DNA of 64,000 nt. Origin: Collimonas pratensis. Lineage in GTDB: Bacteria; Pseudomonadota; Gammaproteobacteria; Burkholderiales; Burkholderiaceae_D. The position numbers were made by a program, and so were the translations under genes. The notes under the pieces were generated by a model, which was given only the letters and a program-made list of their open reading frames with translations, had not been told where the DNA came from and did no database searches. Location: NCBI RefSeq assembly GCF_001584185.1, contig NZ_CP013234.1, positions 3,534,001 to 3,598,000 of the forward strand. The letters are read 5' to 3'. Shown here in pieces: positions 9,095-19,339 of the stretch (within the stretch, counting starts at the first letter, position 1; each line of letters opens with the position of its first letter).

Positions 9095-9269
9095 TTAGAT
9101 CGTAAAAAGGCATGCAAAGAGTTAGCCAACCGAAATCGCGCACCGTGAGGAAGGTCTTGCTGCGGCCGTTTTTAACCAGCTGCGACAGACTCAATTCATC
9201 TCAAAGCTGCCTTTGCGAAAGTCATCTAGGGCCCGCGCAACTAGGAAATAACTGAATAGCGTGAATTCG

Positions 9270-9671
9270 TCATTCAGTTTCGAACCATCGACCAGCCGCG
9301 TCCGCAGTGTCTTGGGGCACTGTATTGAAAGCGATAGATGTCTTGGGAGCCGATTTGTGAACGCTGTTCAGAAGCCTTTCAAAGAGCAGCAGGCTCTTGG
9401 GAGGGATTCGGATTCCACCGCCAATTACAACGCAATCATAGGTTGTGCCGGCGAGTTGATTCTCGAGCGCCACGGTGGCAGATTCGTCCGGTCGCACCAG
9501 GCAGAGATCCGCATGCCAACCACGATCTGCCATCTGCTGCATGCCAACAGCAATGCCGGCATGAATCTTCTCTGCATTGAAGCCTGGCGGTAATGCTGGG
9601 TCCGAGAAGTCGACAGTTTCCGGCTGTTGGCCGACGAACAAAATTTTTTTGACGTCTTTCAATTGACTCAT
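9270..9671 (-). CDS. Conserved hypothetical protein, paralogue A
   Basis: 133 residues from MSQLKDVKKILFVG. A Rossmann-like layout is visible: KKILFVGQQPETVDFSDPAL at the N-terminus, DLCLVRPDESATVALENQL in the middle, and TYDCVVIGGGIRIPPKSLLL near residue 90. The glycine-rich VIGGGIR suggests a nucleotide or phosphate site. No family name can be given. An ~90% identical copy lies at 60647-61039, and the similarity includes the upstream DNA, so promoter and gene were duplicated together. Confidence 0.75.
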   Translation of the reverse strand: MSQLKDVKKILFVGQQPETVDFSDPALPPGFNAEKIHAGIAVGMQQMADRGWHADLCLVRPDESATVALENQLAGTTYDCVVIGGGIRIPPKSLLLFERLLNSVHKSAPKTSIAFNTVPQDTADAAGRWFETE

Positions 9672-10183
9672 CACGTCCTCTTGATTGAGCTACATGGCGT
9701 TAGAAGTCTTTTTACAGCTGCTGCTGACTGCTGTACTCGAAGATACCAGTGCAGAAAAATATTGCCCATCATGAGTCAATGGCCGTTATGGAGGAAAGCG
9801 CTTATCTGGCCGATTGCAGCCGCAAGCGATAGGTAGCTCACGCCCCTTTGCGGCCGGTCACGCCCACCTCAAGCAGACCTTCAACATCGAATTGAACAAC
9901 ACATATGAGATTCTCTGATTAATCGGTTTTGGCCGACGCCCAACCGAATGCAAAGTTACTAGTCAATTGGTGGGCCTGTAAGAATAGCCCACGCTGAAGA
10001 GACAAAGCCACATAGTGCTCCTGGCAACGCAAATGTCAGCAACAAACTCTCAGGAAATCTTTCTAAACAAGCGAACCCCTCTTGCTGGGCATATCCGATT
10101 CTCTCATTTGCTGTTTTTACATCGTCGTACGCAAGAGCCGTTTCACTTTAGCCGCCCTCTTAGCTGTAAATTATTGTGTCCGA
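9672..10183. other. Intergenic, one degenerate dispersed repeat
   Basis: About 510 bp without a supported gene. The first ~70 bp are the conserved 5' region of paralogue A, and ~9803-9858 resembles the dispersed repeat. The two overlapping plus-strand frames at 10015-10282 have no family resemblance. Confidence 0.5.
9803..9858. repeat. Dispersed ~60 bp repeat, degenerate copy 3
   Basis: It starts TATCTGGCCGATTGCAGCCG like copies 2 and 5 and then diverges (AAGCGATAGGTAGCTCACGC). Only the left half is well conserved. Confidence 0.4.
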
Positions 10184-10585
10184 TTATTTCTCAATTGCCT
10201 GCCCTCCGCACGCGGTAAAGCACCTGCGATACTGCGGTTCACATTCGTAGGGACTTACGGATCTGCCGCAGTAATTGGCTGATGCCGAGTTATTACAGCT
10301 CTGCCTGTCAGCTTGTGAAGACGCGTGGTCAAGGCACCGATCTAGCGCATACGCGCGATTCATTTCGCAGCTATGCGACGCACTCGCGGCAGTCTGCTGA
10401 GCATTAGCCATACACGACTGTTGTCCAAGTTCGCAGGTTGCCACACATTGGCGCCCTGTATCCGTGGCTGGAGGGATGTACTGATAGCTCGCGCAGGCTG
10501 CCTGAATGAGCACCAACCCTAGACAGCTCAGGAGACGGTACCGGATGTTCAAGTGACGAGTAATTTTAATTGCATGATTTAGCAT
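10184..10585 (-). CDS. Cys-rich lipoprotein-like exported protein
   Basis: 133 residues. A hydrophobic leader (YRLLSCLGLVLIQAAC) ends in a possible lipidation Cys at ~31, with an atypical Gln at -3. The mature part has spaced cysteines: CVATCELGQQSC, HSCEMNRAYALDRC, QSCNNSASANYCG, YECEPQYRRCFTACGG. These could form several disulfides in the periplasm. No known family. Monocistronic. Confidence 0.65.
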   Translation of the reverse strand: MLNHAIKITRHLNIRYRLLSCLGLVLIQAACASYQYIPPATDTGRQCVATCELGQQSCMANAQQTAASASHSCEMNRAYALDRCLDHASSQADRQSCNNSASANYCGRSVSPYECEPQYRRCFTACGGQAIEK

Positions 10586-10809
10586 TTACTTGAGCTCCTT
10601 TAAGGTGGCATCAAAGTTTATGAGAAAAATTTCATTCTGGCAACTTATTGCGGCATCGCTTGAATAGATGAGAATATCTCCTATGGAGCAACGACTCCAT
10701 CGTCTGGACTTGACGGCGGACGGTTCGCTTCACTACGAAATACTATTCACATGATGCGATTGCCATCTAGGTTTATTCCAGCCAGTACTAGCCGGCGTCT
10801 CGGATGAGA

Positions 10810-11215
10810 TTGACCGGAACGATCGGACCGTTTGCGCTTCACGAGCAAAACCGTTCAAAGGTGGTCCCAAGGATCAGAAAACGAGTGAGGTCCGCGATGT
10901 CGATTTGCTTGATCGAGCCATGAATATGCTGCAAGCCCAAAAACGGTTTACTTATATGAAACGGGCAGAGATCTTTGAAAATCCTGTCACGGGGGAGGCC
11001 ATGGCACGATGACCGCAGTCAGCGCGACCATTACTGGCAGCCGGCATTGAAGCGTCTCGGAATAAGGATGCGGCGACCGCATCAGACCAGACACACATAT
11101 GCCACTACAGCACTGATGGCTGGCCGACACAGCTGGCCGGAGACGAGAAAAGGCTAAAACGGAAGCCGCACTTGAACAAGCGGCAGCGGCAAGCGAACGG
11201 AAAATGTCGGTGTAA
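10810..11215 (+). pseudogene. int: Tyrosine integrase remnant
   Basis: Homologous to the integrase at 21500. It reads TSEVRDVDLLDRAMNMLQAQ and FENPVTG. After a frameshift it reads RPWHDDRSQRDHYWQPALKR and MRRPHQTRHTYATTALMAG. A deletion then removes the region with the GHxN His and the nucleophile Tyr, and the end reads AKTEAALEQAAAASERKMSV before a stop. The N-terminal half is missing. It sits just left of the tRNA-derived repeat at 11310, as an integrase of an older island would. Confidence 0.85.
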
Positions 11216-11222
11216 TAGACGA

Positions 11223-11257
11223 AAAAAACCCATCTTTTACAAGACGGGCTTTTTAAC
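11223..11257 (+). terminator. Probable rho-independent terminator
   Basis: Stem CCCATCTT / AAGACGGG (one G-U pair, short loop) followed by CTTTTT, just after the integrase remnant. Confidence 0.5.
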
Positions 11258-11309
11258 TTAATTCACTGCCAGTGATAAATGTCCCCGGAATGTCCCCAAG
11301 AACTAAAAA

Positions 11310-11336
11310 TACTGGTAGGTACGATTGGACTCGAAC
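11310..11336. repeat. Left att repeat (tRNA 3' end), split by IS3
   Basis: TACTGGTAGGTACGATTGGA then CTCGAAC is the reverse complement of a tRNA T-arm and acceptor end (GTTCGAG loop, CCA). It matches 22711-22740 with one difference. The IS3 begins directly after it, and the repeat resumes as AACCAAA beyond 12586. Confidence 0.75.
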
Positions 11337-11344
11337 TGTAGTGG

Positions 11345-12552
<1,208 letters not shown>

Positions 12553-12667
12553 CTATCGAGGTGTCCGGGCAAATTAGACCACTACAAACCAAACCTACTA
12601 ACAGTGCTACACCCAAGAAAAAGAAAGGCTCATAGGAAGGGGCTCCCCTCCATATCCCTGCATTTCC

Positions 12668-12922
12668 CTAATTTGCCCCGGAATTTGTCCCAGTTATTTT
12701 GGGCTCCCAGGTCTTGCGCGGAGTTTCAACCTTACGCCCTTCGATAGCGGCAAGCGGCACGATTGGACGACCTCTGGCATTGTCCCAGAATGCAATCCCC
12801 TTGCCACGCAGGAAAGCACATTGTTTGACGTATTTGCTCACTCCATGAACACCACGACGAATTCCAGTCAACTCATCAACTTGGGCTTCAGTTAGAAATA
12901 TTTGAGCTGATTGTTCTGTCAT
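12668..12922 (-). CDS. DUF4224 domain protein
   Basis: 84 residues. The DUF4224 signature is IFLTEAQVDELTGIRRG at ~8-24, a Gln and GKGIAFWDNARGRPIVPLAA at ~45-60. These proteins are small, usually phage- or island-borne, with a probable HTH-like fold. It lies inside the tRNA-bounded island next to the left att. Role unknown, possibly regulation of the element. Confidence 0.8.
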   Translation of the reverse strand: MTEQSAQIFLTEAQVDELTGIRRGVHGVSKYVKQCAFLRGKGIAFWDNARGRPIVPLAAIEGRKVETPRKTWEPKITGTNSGAN

Positions 12923-13373
12923 TACGCTACCTCGTCATCATTGAACACATATCCGTCAATATCCGCAAAGCTTCCCCGAACCACCAACTACACATCTCCA
13001 TACCAATCCTCAGGCGACATTTCATTTTCCGTCGCCCTGGATATGCTACGAAAACTGGCCGCCATTTTTTTAAGGAGGGATTCAAAAAATCTGTACATGC
13101 CAATTTATTGTCGTTAACCAATAATCATCAATATTGACATATATACCACAACAAAGAAAGAACAATTTCAAAATGGCAATTTTCACTCGCCCCCAAATAT
13201 TGGCTAGGTCGCGCTGCTTGCGGAGAAATTTCGATGTCAAGCCACATGTGCTATAGGGCATGGCTGAAACCCTTGTAGTATTTCGCGCACTAATTCGAGT
13301 AGTTTGCTAAGCAGAATTTGTCCCTTAAAAACGAAGGGGATTTTTTGTTGACTTTTTTTACTATAGGGAATAA
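12923..13373. other. AT-rich intergenic region before hicBA
   Basis: No supported gene. A 64-codon minus frame (12927-13121) has no recognisable features. The last part probably holds the hicBA promoter. Confidence 0.5.
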
Positions 13374-13392
13374 GCACAAAATTTTATTGTGC
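13374..13392. promoter_or_regulatory. Candidate HicB operator
   Basis: Perfect inverted repeat GCACAA-7-TTGTGC, 60 bp before hicB, with the -10-like TATCAT overlapping its right edge (13393-13398). HicB-type antitoxins repress their own operon through such sites. Assignment is by position. Confidence 0.5.
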
Positions 13393-13452
13393 TATCATTT
13401 GCCAAATAGCGTTATTAACGCAAGCTTTAAAAAACATCAACCGGAGTACGTC

Positions 13453-13773
13453 ATGAAAGCACGCAGTTTGCTTCTGAAAATCTACGGTGAGCAAAGGGAT
13501 GGGCAATGGTCGTTGGTTTGCCTTGATTTTTCACTTGCCGCACAAGCCGATTCTATCGAGGAAGCGAAGCAACTTCTCGAAGGTCAAATTAAAGAATACC
13601 TAAGAGAAGCCCAAGATGAAGATCAGGAATTTGCACCTCTCCTCATCTCTCGTCGCGCGCCACTGAAATATTGGGCAAAGTGGTGGGCGGGCAGAATTTA
13701 TTGCAAGATTTTTAGGCGCCAAGATAAGCAGCATAAGGCCTTTCGGCGCACTATGCCATTAGTTCCTGCCTAA
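13453..13773 (+). CDS. hicB: HicB-like antitoxin
   Basis: 106 residues from MKARSLLLKIYGEQRDGQW, with GGAG upstream; the longer frame from 13318 reads through the operator and is unlikely. The N-terminal half has the degenerate RNase H-like fold of HicB (LVCLDFSLAAQADSIEEAKQ, LEGQIKEYLREA). The C-terminus is strongly basic (KYWAKWWAGRIYCKIFRR) and lacks an obvious HTH. The toxin follows 2 bp downstream. It should neutralise HicA and help repress the operon. Confidence 0.75.
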   Translation: MKARSLLLKIYGEQRDGQWSLVCLDFSLAAQADSIEEAKQLLEGQIKEYLREAQDEDQEFAPLLISRRAPLKYWAKWWAGRIYCKIFRRQDKQHKAFRRTMPLVPA

Positions 13774-13775
13774 TC

Positions 13776-14018
13776 TTGAGTAGTATTTATCCGCCCCTCA
13801 CATGTAAAGATGTAAAAAAGATATTAAAAATATTGGGTTTTGAACTCCGTGATCAAAAATCAACATCTCACGAGCAATGGGTAAAAAGAACTGAAAAAGG
13901 GTTTTGGAAAGTAACGGTTGACTGCCCTAAAGCCCCATTTAGTCAAATCCTGATCGACTTCATGTCAAAACAGGCTGGAGTAAGTAAGAAGGAATTCTAC
14001 GCAGCCCTAAAAAAATAA
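13776..14018 (+). CDS. hicA: HicA family mRNA interferase toxin
   Basis: 80 residues with a double-stranded RNA-binding-like fold. Visible are KDVKKILKILGFELRDQK, SHEQWVKR with the conserved His, and the C-terminal ILIDFMSKQAGVSKKEFYAAL. Family members cleave mRNA and cause growth arrest. The start is TTG at 13776 next to the hicB stop, so coupling is likely. The order is antitoxin first. Confidence 0.8.
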   Translation: MSSIYPPLTCKDVKKILKILGFELRDQKSTSHEQWVKRTEKGFWKVTVDCPKAPFSQILIDFMSKQAGVSKKEFYAALKK

Positions 14019-14045
14019 GCCCATTCTTCGCAGTGGGCTTTTTTA
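14017..14045 (+). terminator. Rho-independent terminator of hicBA
   Basis: Stem AAGCCCA / TGGGCTT with a 10-base loop, then TTTTT. It overlaps the hicA stop codon. Confidence 0.8.
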
Positions 14046-14061
14046 TGTCTGCATCTACAAG

Positions 14062-14679
14062 CTAGAAATTGTTTGGTTTCGCGTGAGCAGCCAAAATTAT
14101 CCCCACCCGAGGAAAATTAAATGTGCGCAGATTAGGAAGGCCCTGACCTAGTTGCGCGATAATTCCAGTCAGCGTGCGGCCAGTTACTTTTCCAATAATA
14201 TTGTTCAGATGTTGCACGTCTGAATCTGACATTGATGTTGACGGATAAGTTGACAGATAGGTCAGAAATTTTTGAAGTGGAGCTTTCGGAGGGCCCCACG
14301 CTAACGTCAAAATGCTTATCGCCTCATAAATTTCTTTGTTAAGCGCACAAAGTTGATTAACTCCACCTATTCCTGGGATGCCTGGAACTCTAGGGACACG
14401 AGCACCGATAGAGGTTAAAGGGTTAAACAACGGAGGCGCCTCTTTTCCAGAGAAATTTATAAAATCATCGGCACAGTGTTTCCCTACATGGAACAGACCA
14501 ACATCGTTCGGATCAGATTTGTTGGCATAAGAAAAGGTATAGCATTCAGTTTCAATCACTTCACAACAGCCTTCAAATTTCTGCCCTGGCAGCAACATCA
14601 CATGCGCCACAGGCGTCACATCGTAGGCTTTGGTTAAATTCATTCTGTTCGATTTACCGCGGCACTGTGGAAAACTCAT
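14062..14679 (-). CDS. Hypothetical protein downstream of the Tae4 module
   Basis: 205 residues, AGGGATG upstream of the ATG. There is no signal peptide or TM helix. It contains VMLLPGQKFEGCCEVIETEC, LFHVGKHCADDFINFSGKE (Cys/His pattern) and a Pro/Gly-rich part VPRVPGIPGIGGVNQL. It is the last gene of the run PAAR, Tae4, membrane protein, with a 140 bp gap. It could be a further effector or immunity factor or be unrelated. Family not recognised. Confidence 0.55.
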   Translation of the reverse strand: MSFPQCRGKSNRMNLTKAYDVTPVAHVMLLPGQKFEGCCEVIETECYTFSYANKSDPNDVGLFHVGKHCADDFINFSGKEAPPLFNPLTSIGARVPRVPGIPGIGGVNQLCALNKEIYEAISILTLAWGPPKAPLQKFLTYLSTYPSTSMSDSDVQHLNNIIGKVTGRTLTGIIAQLGQGLPNLRTFNFPRVGIILAAHAKPNNF

Positions 14680-14821
14680 ATGACATCCCTATGATCGAAT
14701 ATTGATTTGACAAATATACCAGCCTATAACAAGAAGCTGGAACCGCAACATACCCCAGCCGATCAACGTGATGCCAAACCGAGAAACGGTAGCGACGAAC
14801 CAGATCTCTTTAGGCGAGAAA

Positions 14822-15160
14822 TCATAATTTCAGTAGCCGAACTCCAACAAAAGTGAAAAGCCAATGCACGAGAACAGCGATCACAGCGCACGCAAGCCAC
14901 AGCCTTATTGTCCGGTTCTTCTTGCTCAACACAAAACCGGTAATGGCAAATACTATCGGAGGACCAAATACAAATAAAACTAGTCCCATGATCATGTGAA
15001 GCGAGGTTGGGCAGTGATCTATCTCAGTACACGTCCCCGGCCGCGGCGTACACAAATTTGGATATGCGGAACAAATATTAGAGTCAATGACCGCCCAAGC
15101 CAGAAAACTAAAAAAACCAAGAATCGCAAATGAAATAGTTAATGTCGCGCGCTTGATCAT
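14822..15160 (-). CDS. Membrane protein, candidate Tae4 immunity protein
   Basis: 112 residues from MIKRATLTISF. The ATG overlaps the Tae4 stop as ATGA, so translation is coupled. Three TM segments: ILGFFSFLAWAVI, MIMGLVLFVFGPPIVFAITG and LWLACAVIAVLVHWLF. A Cys-rich loop between the first two (NICSAYPNLCTPRPGTCTEI) is probably periplasmic. Known Tai4 immunity proteins are soluble periplasmic proteins, so a membrane-bound partner would differ. The immunity role is inferred from position only. Confidence 0.6.
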   Translation of the reverse strand: MIKRATLTISFAILGFFSFLAWAVIDSNICSAYPNLCTPRPGTCTEIDHCPTSLHMIMGLVLFVFGPPIVFAITGFVLSKKNRTIRLWLACAVIAVLVHWLFTFVGVRLLKL

Positions 15161-15795
15161 TTGACTTCCCAAAATAAAATTTGCTTGGATCCAGCAAGGT
15201 CAGACCAACCATAATCGGTCCCCGCAAACAGAGAACGCATACCAAGATAGCGCCCAATTGTCGCGATCGAATCGACGGGACCGCTGATGGTCAAACGCTT
15301 CCCATTCCAAAGGTCGATATGGCCACCGCTAGCGTCAGCCGCGGACTCTTTCCCTCGCGTCCAATACCCAGAAAATGCGATGATACCAGTCCGCCCTTTG
15401 ACTTTGCTTTCCCAATCCTTGCCGGTGATGTCTTCTGGTTTGGCCGGCAATCCGCAGAACGGGACTTTCGTTAGCCATGCCGCCAGTTCATCCGCCCGGG
15501 TAGCAGTCGCCTTCCCGTCTAGCAAAATGCGGCCAATGCTAGCCTTTCCCTTCGCCGGCGGAACTACTTTTTGCGAAAACGACTTCATGTCGACGCCGAC
15601 CTTATGGAACGTCGCACTCATCCGGATCGCGCATTGATTCGAATAGGCGCCTGTAGGATCGTCATATGGTGAGCCAGTGACGTAGTTATCCCACAGTTGC
15701 TGAAACGTGATTGCTTGAACCTGCAGGCATACCCGAGAATCAGGGGTCGTGTTTGTCTTGACGGAATGTTTCCCTGTTGCAGGCACTTGCGTCAT
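15157..15795 (-). CDS. tae4: T6SS amidase effector, Tae4 family
   Basis: 212 residues. Tae4 is an NlpC/P60-like DL-endopeptidase that cuts the D-Glu-mDAP bond of peptidoglycan in the target periplasm. Visible are FQQLWDNYVTG, the nucleophile Cys55 in NQCAIRMS, and the catalytic His159 in GGHIDLWNG. It has no signal peptide, as expected for a T6SS cargo. Its ATG overlaps the PAAR gene stop (ATGA), so it is coupled to its probable spike adaptor. Confidence 0.88.
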   Translation of the reverse strand: MTQVPATGKHSVKTNTTPDSRVCLQVQAITFQQLWDNYVTGSPYDDPTGAYSNQCAIRMSATFHKVGVDMKSFSQKVVPPAKGKASIGRILLDGKATATRADELAAWLTKVPFCGLPAKPEDITGKDWESKVKGRTGIIAFSGYWTRGKESAADASGGHIDLWNGKRLTISGPVDSIATIGRYLGMRSLFAGTDYGWSDLAGSKQILFWEVK

Positions 15796-16394
15796 TCATC
15801 ATCTCCTCGGGCTAATGCCTCATCACCCCAATATACGTCGTAGCTATCCGGACCGGCCGTACCGATGCGCGGCATTTCACCGTTCTCCGGTACGGTTCCA
15901 GAAAACACACGGCCGTCGTTGATCTCGATGCGATAAAACATACCTGCCAAATTATTAGGCTCAGGTCCCATGAGCTGAACCAGCTCGTCATGCGGTGGTT
16001 CTACAGATTTCTCTGCGATGACAGCAGCGGCGACAACTCCAACAGCGACAGCTGCAGTGACAGAGGCCGCCGATGAGGATTGTCCCCCGAGCGACGTCGC
16101 CCCATCGTCGTACATCATCGTTTGATGGAGATTTGCAACGAGCTTCGGGTGCACAGGACATTTGCAAATGACAATGTCGTTCTCAAGCGCCACCTCACCC
16201 ATGAATTGCATCCTACGAGGACCACCGGCTTTAGCGATGATGCCAACGCTTTTACAGCCAAGGCATTGGACCTGCCCACCAATCAACGCAGCCTTGTGCC
16301 CAGCGTCGCCCACGGAAAATGTACTATTTCCATTTGGAAGGATTTCACCACCAGTTGTGGGTGGATCTCCCACAACAACAATTTTCCGCAACAT
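15792..16394 (-). CDS. PAAR-domain T6SS spike-tip protein
   Basis: 200 residues from MLRKIVVVGDPPTTGG. The PAAR repeat occupies ~1-90 (GGEILPNGNSTFSVG, HKAALIGGQVQCLGC, ICKCPVHPKLV). A small Ala/Val-rich helix follows (VTAAVAVGVVAAAVIA), then a C-terminal ~60 residues (YRIEINDGRVFSGTVPENG). PAAR proteins sharpen the VgrG trimer and carry effectors. It is the first gene of a coupled run with Tae4 and the membrane protein. An IS21 lies ~100 bp upstream and may have cut off the original promoter. Confidence 0.85.
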   Translation of the reverse strand: MLRKIVVVGDPPTTGGEILPNGNSTFSVGDAGHKAALIGGQVQCLGCKSVGIIAKAGGPRRMQFMGEVALENDIVICKCPVHPKLVANLHQTMMYDDGATSLGGQSSSAASVTAAVAVGVVAAAVIAEKSVEPPHDELVQLMGPEPNNLAGMFYRIEINDGRVFSGTVPENGEMPRIGTAGPDSYDVYWGDEALARGDDE

Positions 16395-16565
16395 AAGTAG
16401 CTCTATATAAATTGCCAATTGCTCATCATCACAGAAAACTCGATAGTTTGCAAATGAGAAATATTGCTAAAATAACTTTAATTGGGCGGTATTTGTTGAA
16501 TTGCATTGAATACTGACCCGTATTTTGTATCGAATACTGACCCATTCTTAATTACGATTTTTGGG

Positions 16566-16889
16566 TTACATAGAGACTAAATGGGTCTTCCCCTCCCTTT
16601 CTGTTGTTTGTGTTGAGCTATTTTTAAAACGATAGCTGTCGTTTCCCGTTTCAATAATATGACAGTGATGGGTAAGTCGATCAAGCAATGCTGTCGTCAT
16701 TTTTGGGTCACCAAATACAGCGCCCCATTCTGAAAAACCAAGATTTGTTGTGATGATAAGGCTAGTTCGTTCATAGAGCTTACTGATCAAATGGAATAAA
16801 AGAGCTCCTCCAGACTGACTAAAGGGGAGATAGCCCAACTCGTCCAAGATTGTCCCTTTGCTTGCAGAATTGACCCTATCCAACTGATC
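16566..16889 (-). pseudogene. istB: istB C-terminal fragment
   Basis: About 105 codons of the IS21 helper ATPase. Walker B region [12 protein letters not shown], then [20 protein letters not shown] and [16 protein letters not shown]. The Walker A half is missing. Removing the IS66 and one target repeat puts it in frame with the istA fragment at 19943. Confidence 0.85.
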
Positions 16890-16967
16890 GTAAGCGTCGT
16901 CTCACCGCCGTCTGGACACTGACTTTATGATCCGCGACGATGGTGTCCGCTATCGATAGTGGACACT

Positions 16968-17351
16968 ATGCCTTACATACCGCCCGAACCCAAACCAACG
17001 AAACCGAAACGTCGGAGCTTTACGGCCACGCAGAAGAAGGCCATTACCGAAGAGGCTCTGGCACCCGGCGCTTCCGTCTCCCGTGTTGCCCGCGCCCATG
17101 ATCTTAATACTAACCAGGTATTCAAATGGATGCGGGAGTATCAGGGCAAACGACATTCAGAGTCTATCGCCTCGACGCTCATTCCGGTCATGCTCAGCCA
17201 CACCGATGTAGCAGTGATGCCCGCCGTAGCAGAATCACCGATCACGGCAACCGGGACCATCGAGCTGCACCTCCCGAAAGGTCGAGTTTGCCTGACTGGT
17301 GCTGTCGATCCCGGCGCACTGCGCATGGTCCTGGAACATCTCAGCGCATGA
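16968..17351 (+). CDS. tnpA: IS66 accessory protein TnpA
   Basis: 127 residues from MPYIPPEPKPTKPKRRSF. HTH of the transposase-8 type at ~15-60 (TATQKKAITEEALAPGASVS, RVARAHDLNTNQVFKWMREY). It probably helps TnpC recognise DNA. Its stop overlaps the tnpB start (ATGA). Confidence 0.88.
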   Translation: MPYIPPEPKPTKPKRRSFTATQKKAITEEALAPGASVSRVARAHDLNTNQVFKWMREYQGKRHSESIASTLIPVMLSHTDVAVMPAVAESPITATGTIELHLPKGRVCLTGAVDPGALRMVLEHLSA

Positions 17352-17695
17352 TCGGCCTGCCAGCAGGAACACGCATCTGGATTGTCGCCGGCGTAACCGA
17401 CATGCGCTGCGGCTTCAATGGACTCGCTGCCAAGGTGCAGACTGCGCTGGAAGAAGATCCGTTCAGCGGCCATGTTTTTGTGTTCCGTGGCCGGCGCGGC
17501 GATATCGTCAAGCTGCTGTGGTGGACCGGCGATGGCCTTTGTTTGCTCGCCAAGCGCCTGGAACGCGGATACTTTGTCTGGCCGCAGGCACGCAACGGCA
17601 CCGTGCATCTGAGTCAGGCACAGCTATCAATGCTCATCGAAGGGATAGACTGGCGGCGTCCGGAACGTACTCAACGCCCCCAGTCAGGCTTGTAA
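17348..17695 (+). CDS. tnpB: IS66 accessory protein TnpB (IS66 Orf2)
   Basis: 115 residues with the family signatures IWIVAGVTDMRCGFNGLAA, GHVFVFRGRRGDIVKLLWW and CLLAKRLERGYFVWP. Needed for IS66 transposition, exact role unclear. Coupled to tnpA by ATGA. Confidence 0.92.
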   Translation: MIGLPAGTRIWIVAGVTDMRCGFNGLAAKVQTALEEDPFSGHVFVFRGRRGDIVKLLWWTGDGLCLLAKRLERGYFVWPQARNGTVHLSQAQLSMLIEGIDWRRPERTQRPQSGL

Positions 17696-17724
17696 ACATC
17701 CCCGCCTTTACGTAAACTACCGAC

Positions 17725-19284
17725 ATGCCCTCGCACGCCGCCCTCCCTGACGATATCGACGCCTTAAAAGCCATGATCCGCGAGCGCGACGACATGGTCG
17801 AAGCCCTGCGTGAAGAACTATCTGGCCGCAAGGTCGAGATCGAACAACTCAAATTGTTCATCGCCAAACTCAAACGCATGCAGTTCGGTCGTAAATCCGA
17901 GAAGCTCGATCGCCAGATCGAACAACTGGAATTAAAACTGGAAGATTTGCAGGCCGATGAGGAAGAGGCCGCTGTAGAGATGGAGCGTCGCGGGCGTGCC
18001 ATACGTACCCGTCCGGAGCGCAAGCCATTGCCATCGCATCTGCCCCGCGAAGAGAAGGTTTACAGGCCCGACGCTGTCGCCTGCCCCGATTGTGGCGGTG
18101 AGCTGCGTCAGTTAGGCGAAAATGTATCAGAGCAACTGGAATTCATTCCCGCCAGCTTCAAGGTGATCCGCCATATTCGTCCCAAACTGGCTTGCGCCTG
18201 CTGCGATAGCATCGTGCAAGCTCCGGCGCCGAGCCGGCCCATCGAACGCGGCATGGCCGGTCCCGGCCTGCTGGCCCATGTTCTGGTATCGAAGTTTGCC
18301 GATCATTTGCCGTTGTACCGGCAATCTGTGATCTATGCCCGTGAGGGTGTGGAATTGAGCCGGTCGCTATTGGCCGACTGGGTCGGTGCCTCCAGCAATC
18401 TGCTGCGTCCTCTGGTCGATGCGGTACGCCACCACGTCATGGCCGGTCATAAACTGCATGCCGACGATACGCCGGTACCGGTACTGGCCCCGGGCAATGG
18501 CAAGACCAAGACGGGCCGATTGTGGACCTATGTGCGCGATGACAGGCCTTCCGGCGCAACGATCCCGCCGGCTGTCTGGTTCGCCTATACGCCGGACCGC
18601 AAAGGCATCCATGCGCAGACACATTTGATTCCCTTTGCCGGCATCCTGCAGGCTGATGCTTATGCCGGCTTCAACGCCGTCTATGAGACCGGTCGCATCC
18701 ACGAAGCAGCTTGTTGGGCGCATGCCCGGCGCAAATTCTTCGATCTGCACGATGCGCGGCCGTCGGCAGTAACGGCCGAGGCCCTGCGCCGTATCGGAGA
18801 GTTGTACGTGATTGAAGCGGACATTCGGGGCCAGCCGCCCGATGAGCGCTTGTCGGTGCGCCGCGCAAGATCGCGTCCATTGCTGGATGACTTAGAGGCC
18901 TGGTTGCGAGCCATCCTGGGAACGCTATCGCGCAAATCCGATACGACGGCGGCGATCATGTATGCCCTGAACTTGTGGCCAGCGCTGACGCGCTATTGTG
19001 ACGACGGAATCGTCGAGATTGATAATTCGGCTGCCGAACGTGCGCTGCGCGCAATTGCGATTGGACGACGCAACTACCTGTTTGCTGGAGCCGACAGCGG
19101 TGGGGAGCGGGCCGCAGCGATCTATACGCTGATCGGCACTGCCAAGTTAAACGGCATTGATCCCGAAGCGTATCTGCGTCATGTGCTCACGCACATCGCT
19201 GACCATCCGGTCAATCGAGTTGACGAATTCCTGCCTTGGAATGTCGCATCGATGCTGGCCGTCCCAGCGCATCTCGCTGTTTAA
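17725..19284 (+). CDS. tnpC: IS66 transposase TnpC
   Basis: 519 residues, full length. N-terminal coiled coil ([20 protein letters not shown]), zinc-binding motif ACPDCGG with CACC, then the DDE domain ([40 protein letters not shown] with the catalytic Glu). The C-terminus [18 protein letters not shown] is the IS66-C motif. Catalyses transposition of the element. Confidence 0.95.
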   Translation: MPSHAALPDDIDALKAMIRERDDMVEALREELSGRKVEIEQLKLFIAKLKRMQFGRKSEKLDRQIEQLELKLEDLQADEEEAAVEMERRGRAIRTRPERKPLPSHLPREEKVYRPDAVACPDCGGELRQLGENVSEQLEFIPASFKVIRHIRPKLACACCDSIVQAPAPSRPIERGMAGPGLLAHVLVSKFADHLPLYRQSVIYAREGVELSRSLLADWVGASSNLLRPLVDAVRHHVMAGHKLHADDTPVPVLAPGNGKTKTGRLWTYVRDDRPSGATIPPAVWFAYTPDRKGIHAQTHLIPFAGILQADAYAGFNAVYETGRIHEAACWAHARRKFFDLHDARPSAVTAEALRRIGELYVIEADIRGQPPDERLSVRRARSRPLLDDLEAWLRAILGTLSRKSDTTAAIMYALNLWPALTRYCDDGIVEIDNSAAERALRAIAIGRRNYLFAGADSGGERAAAIYTLIGTAKLNGIDPEAYLRHVLTHIADHPVNRVDEFLPWNVASMLAVPAHLAV

Positions 19285-19339
19285 ACTTCGCGATTGACGC
19301 ACGGTTCTTTGCGTCGTCACACTGCTTTATAATTTCGGC

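Noticed and set aside
12927..13121. 64-codon minus-strand frame upstream of the DUF4224 gene
   Set aside because: No ribosome site and no similarity seen; left as intergenic.
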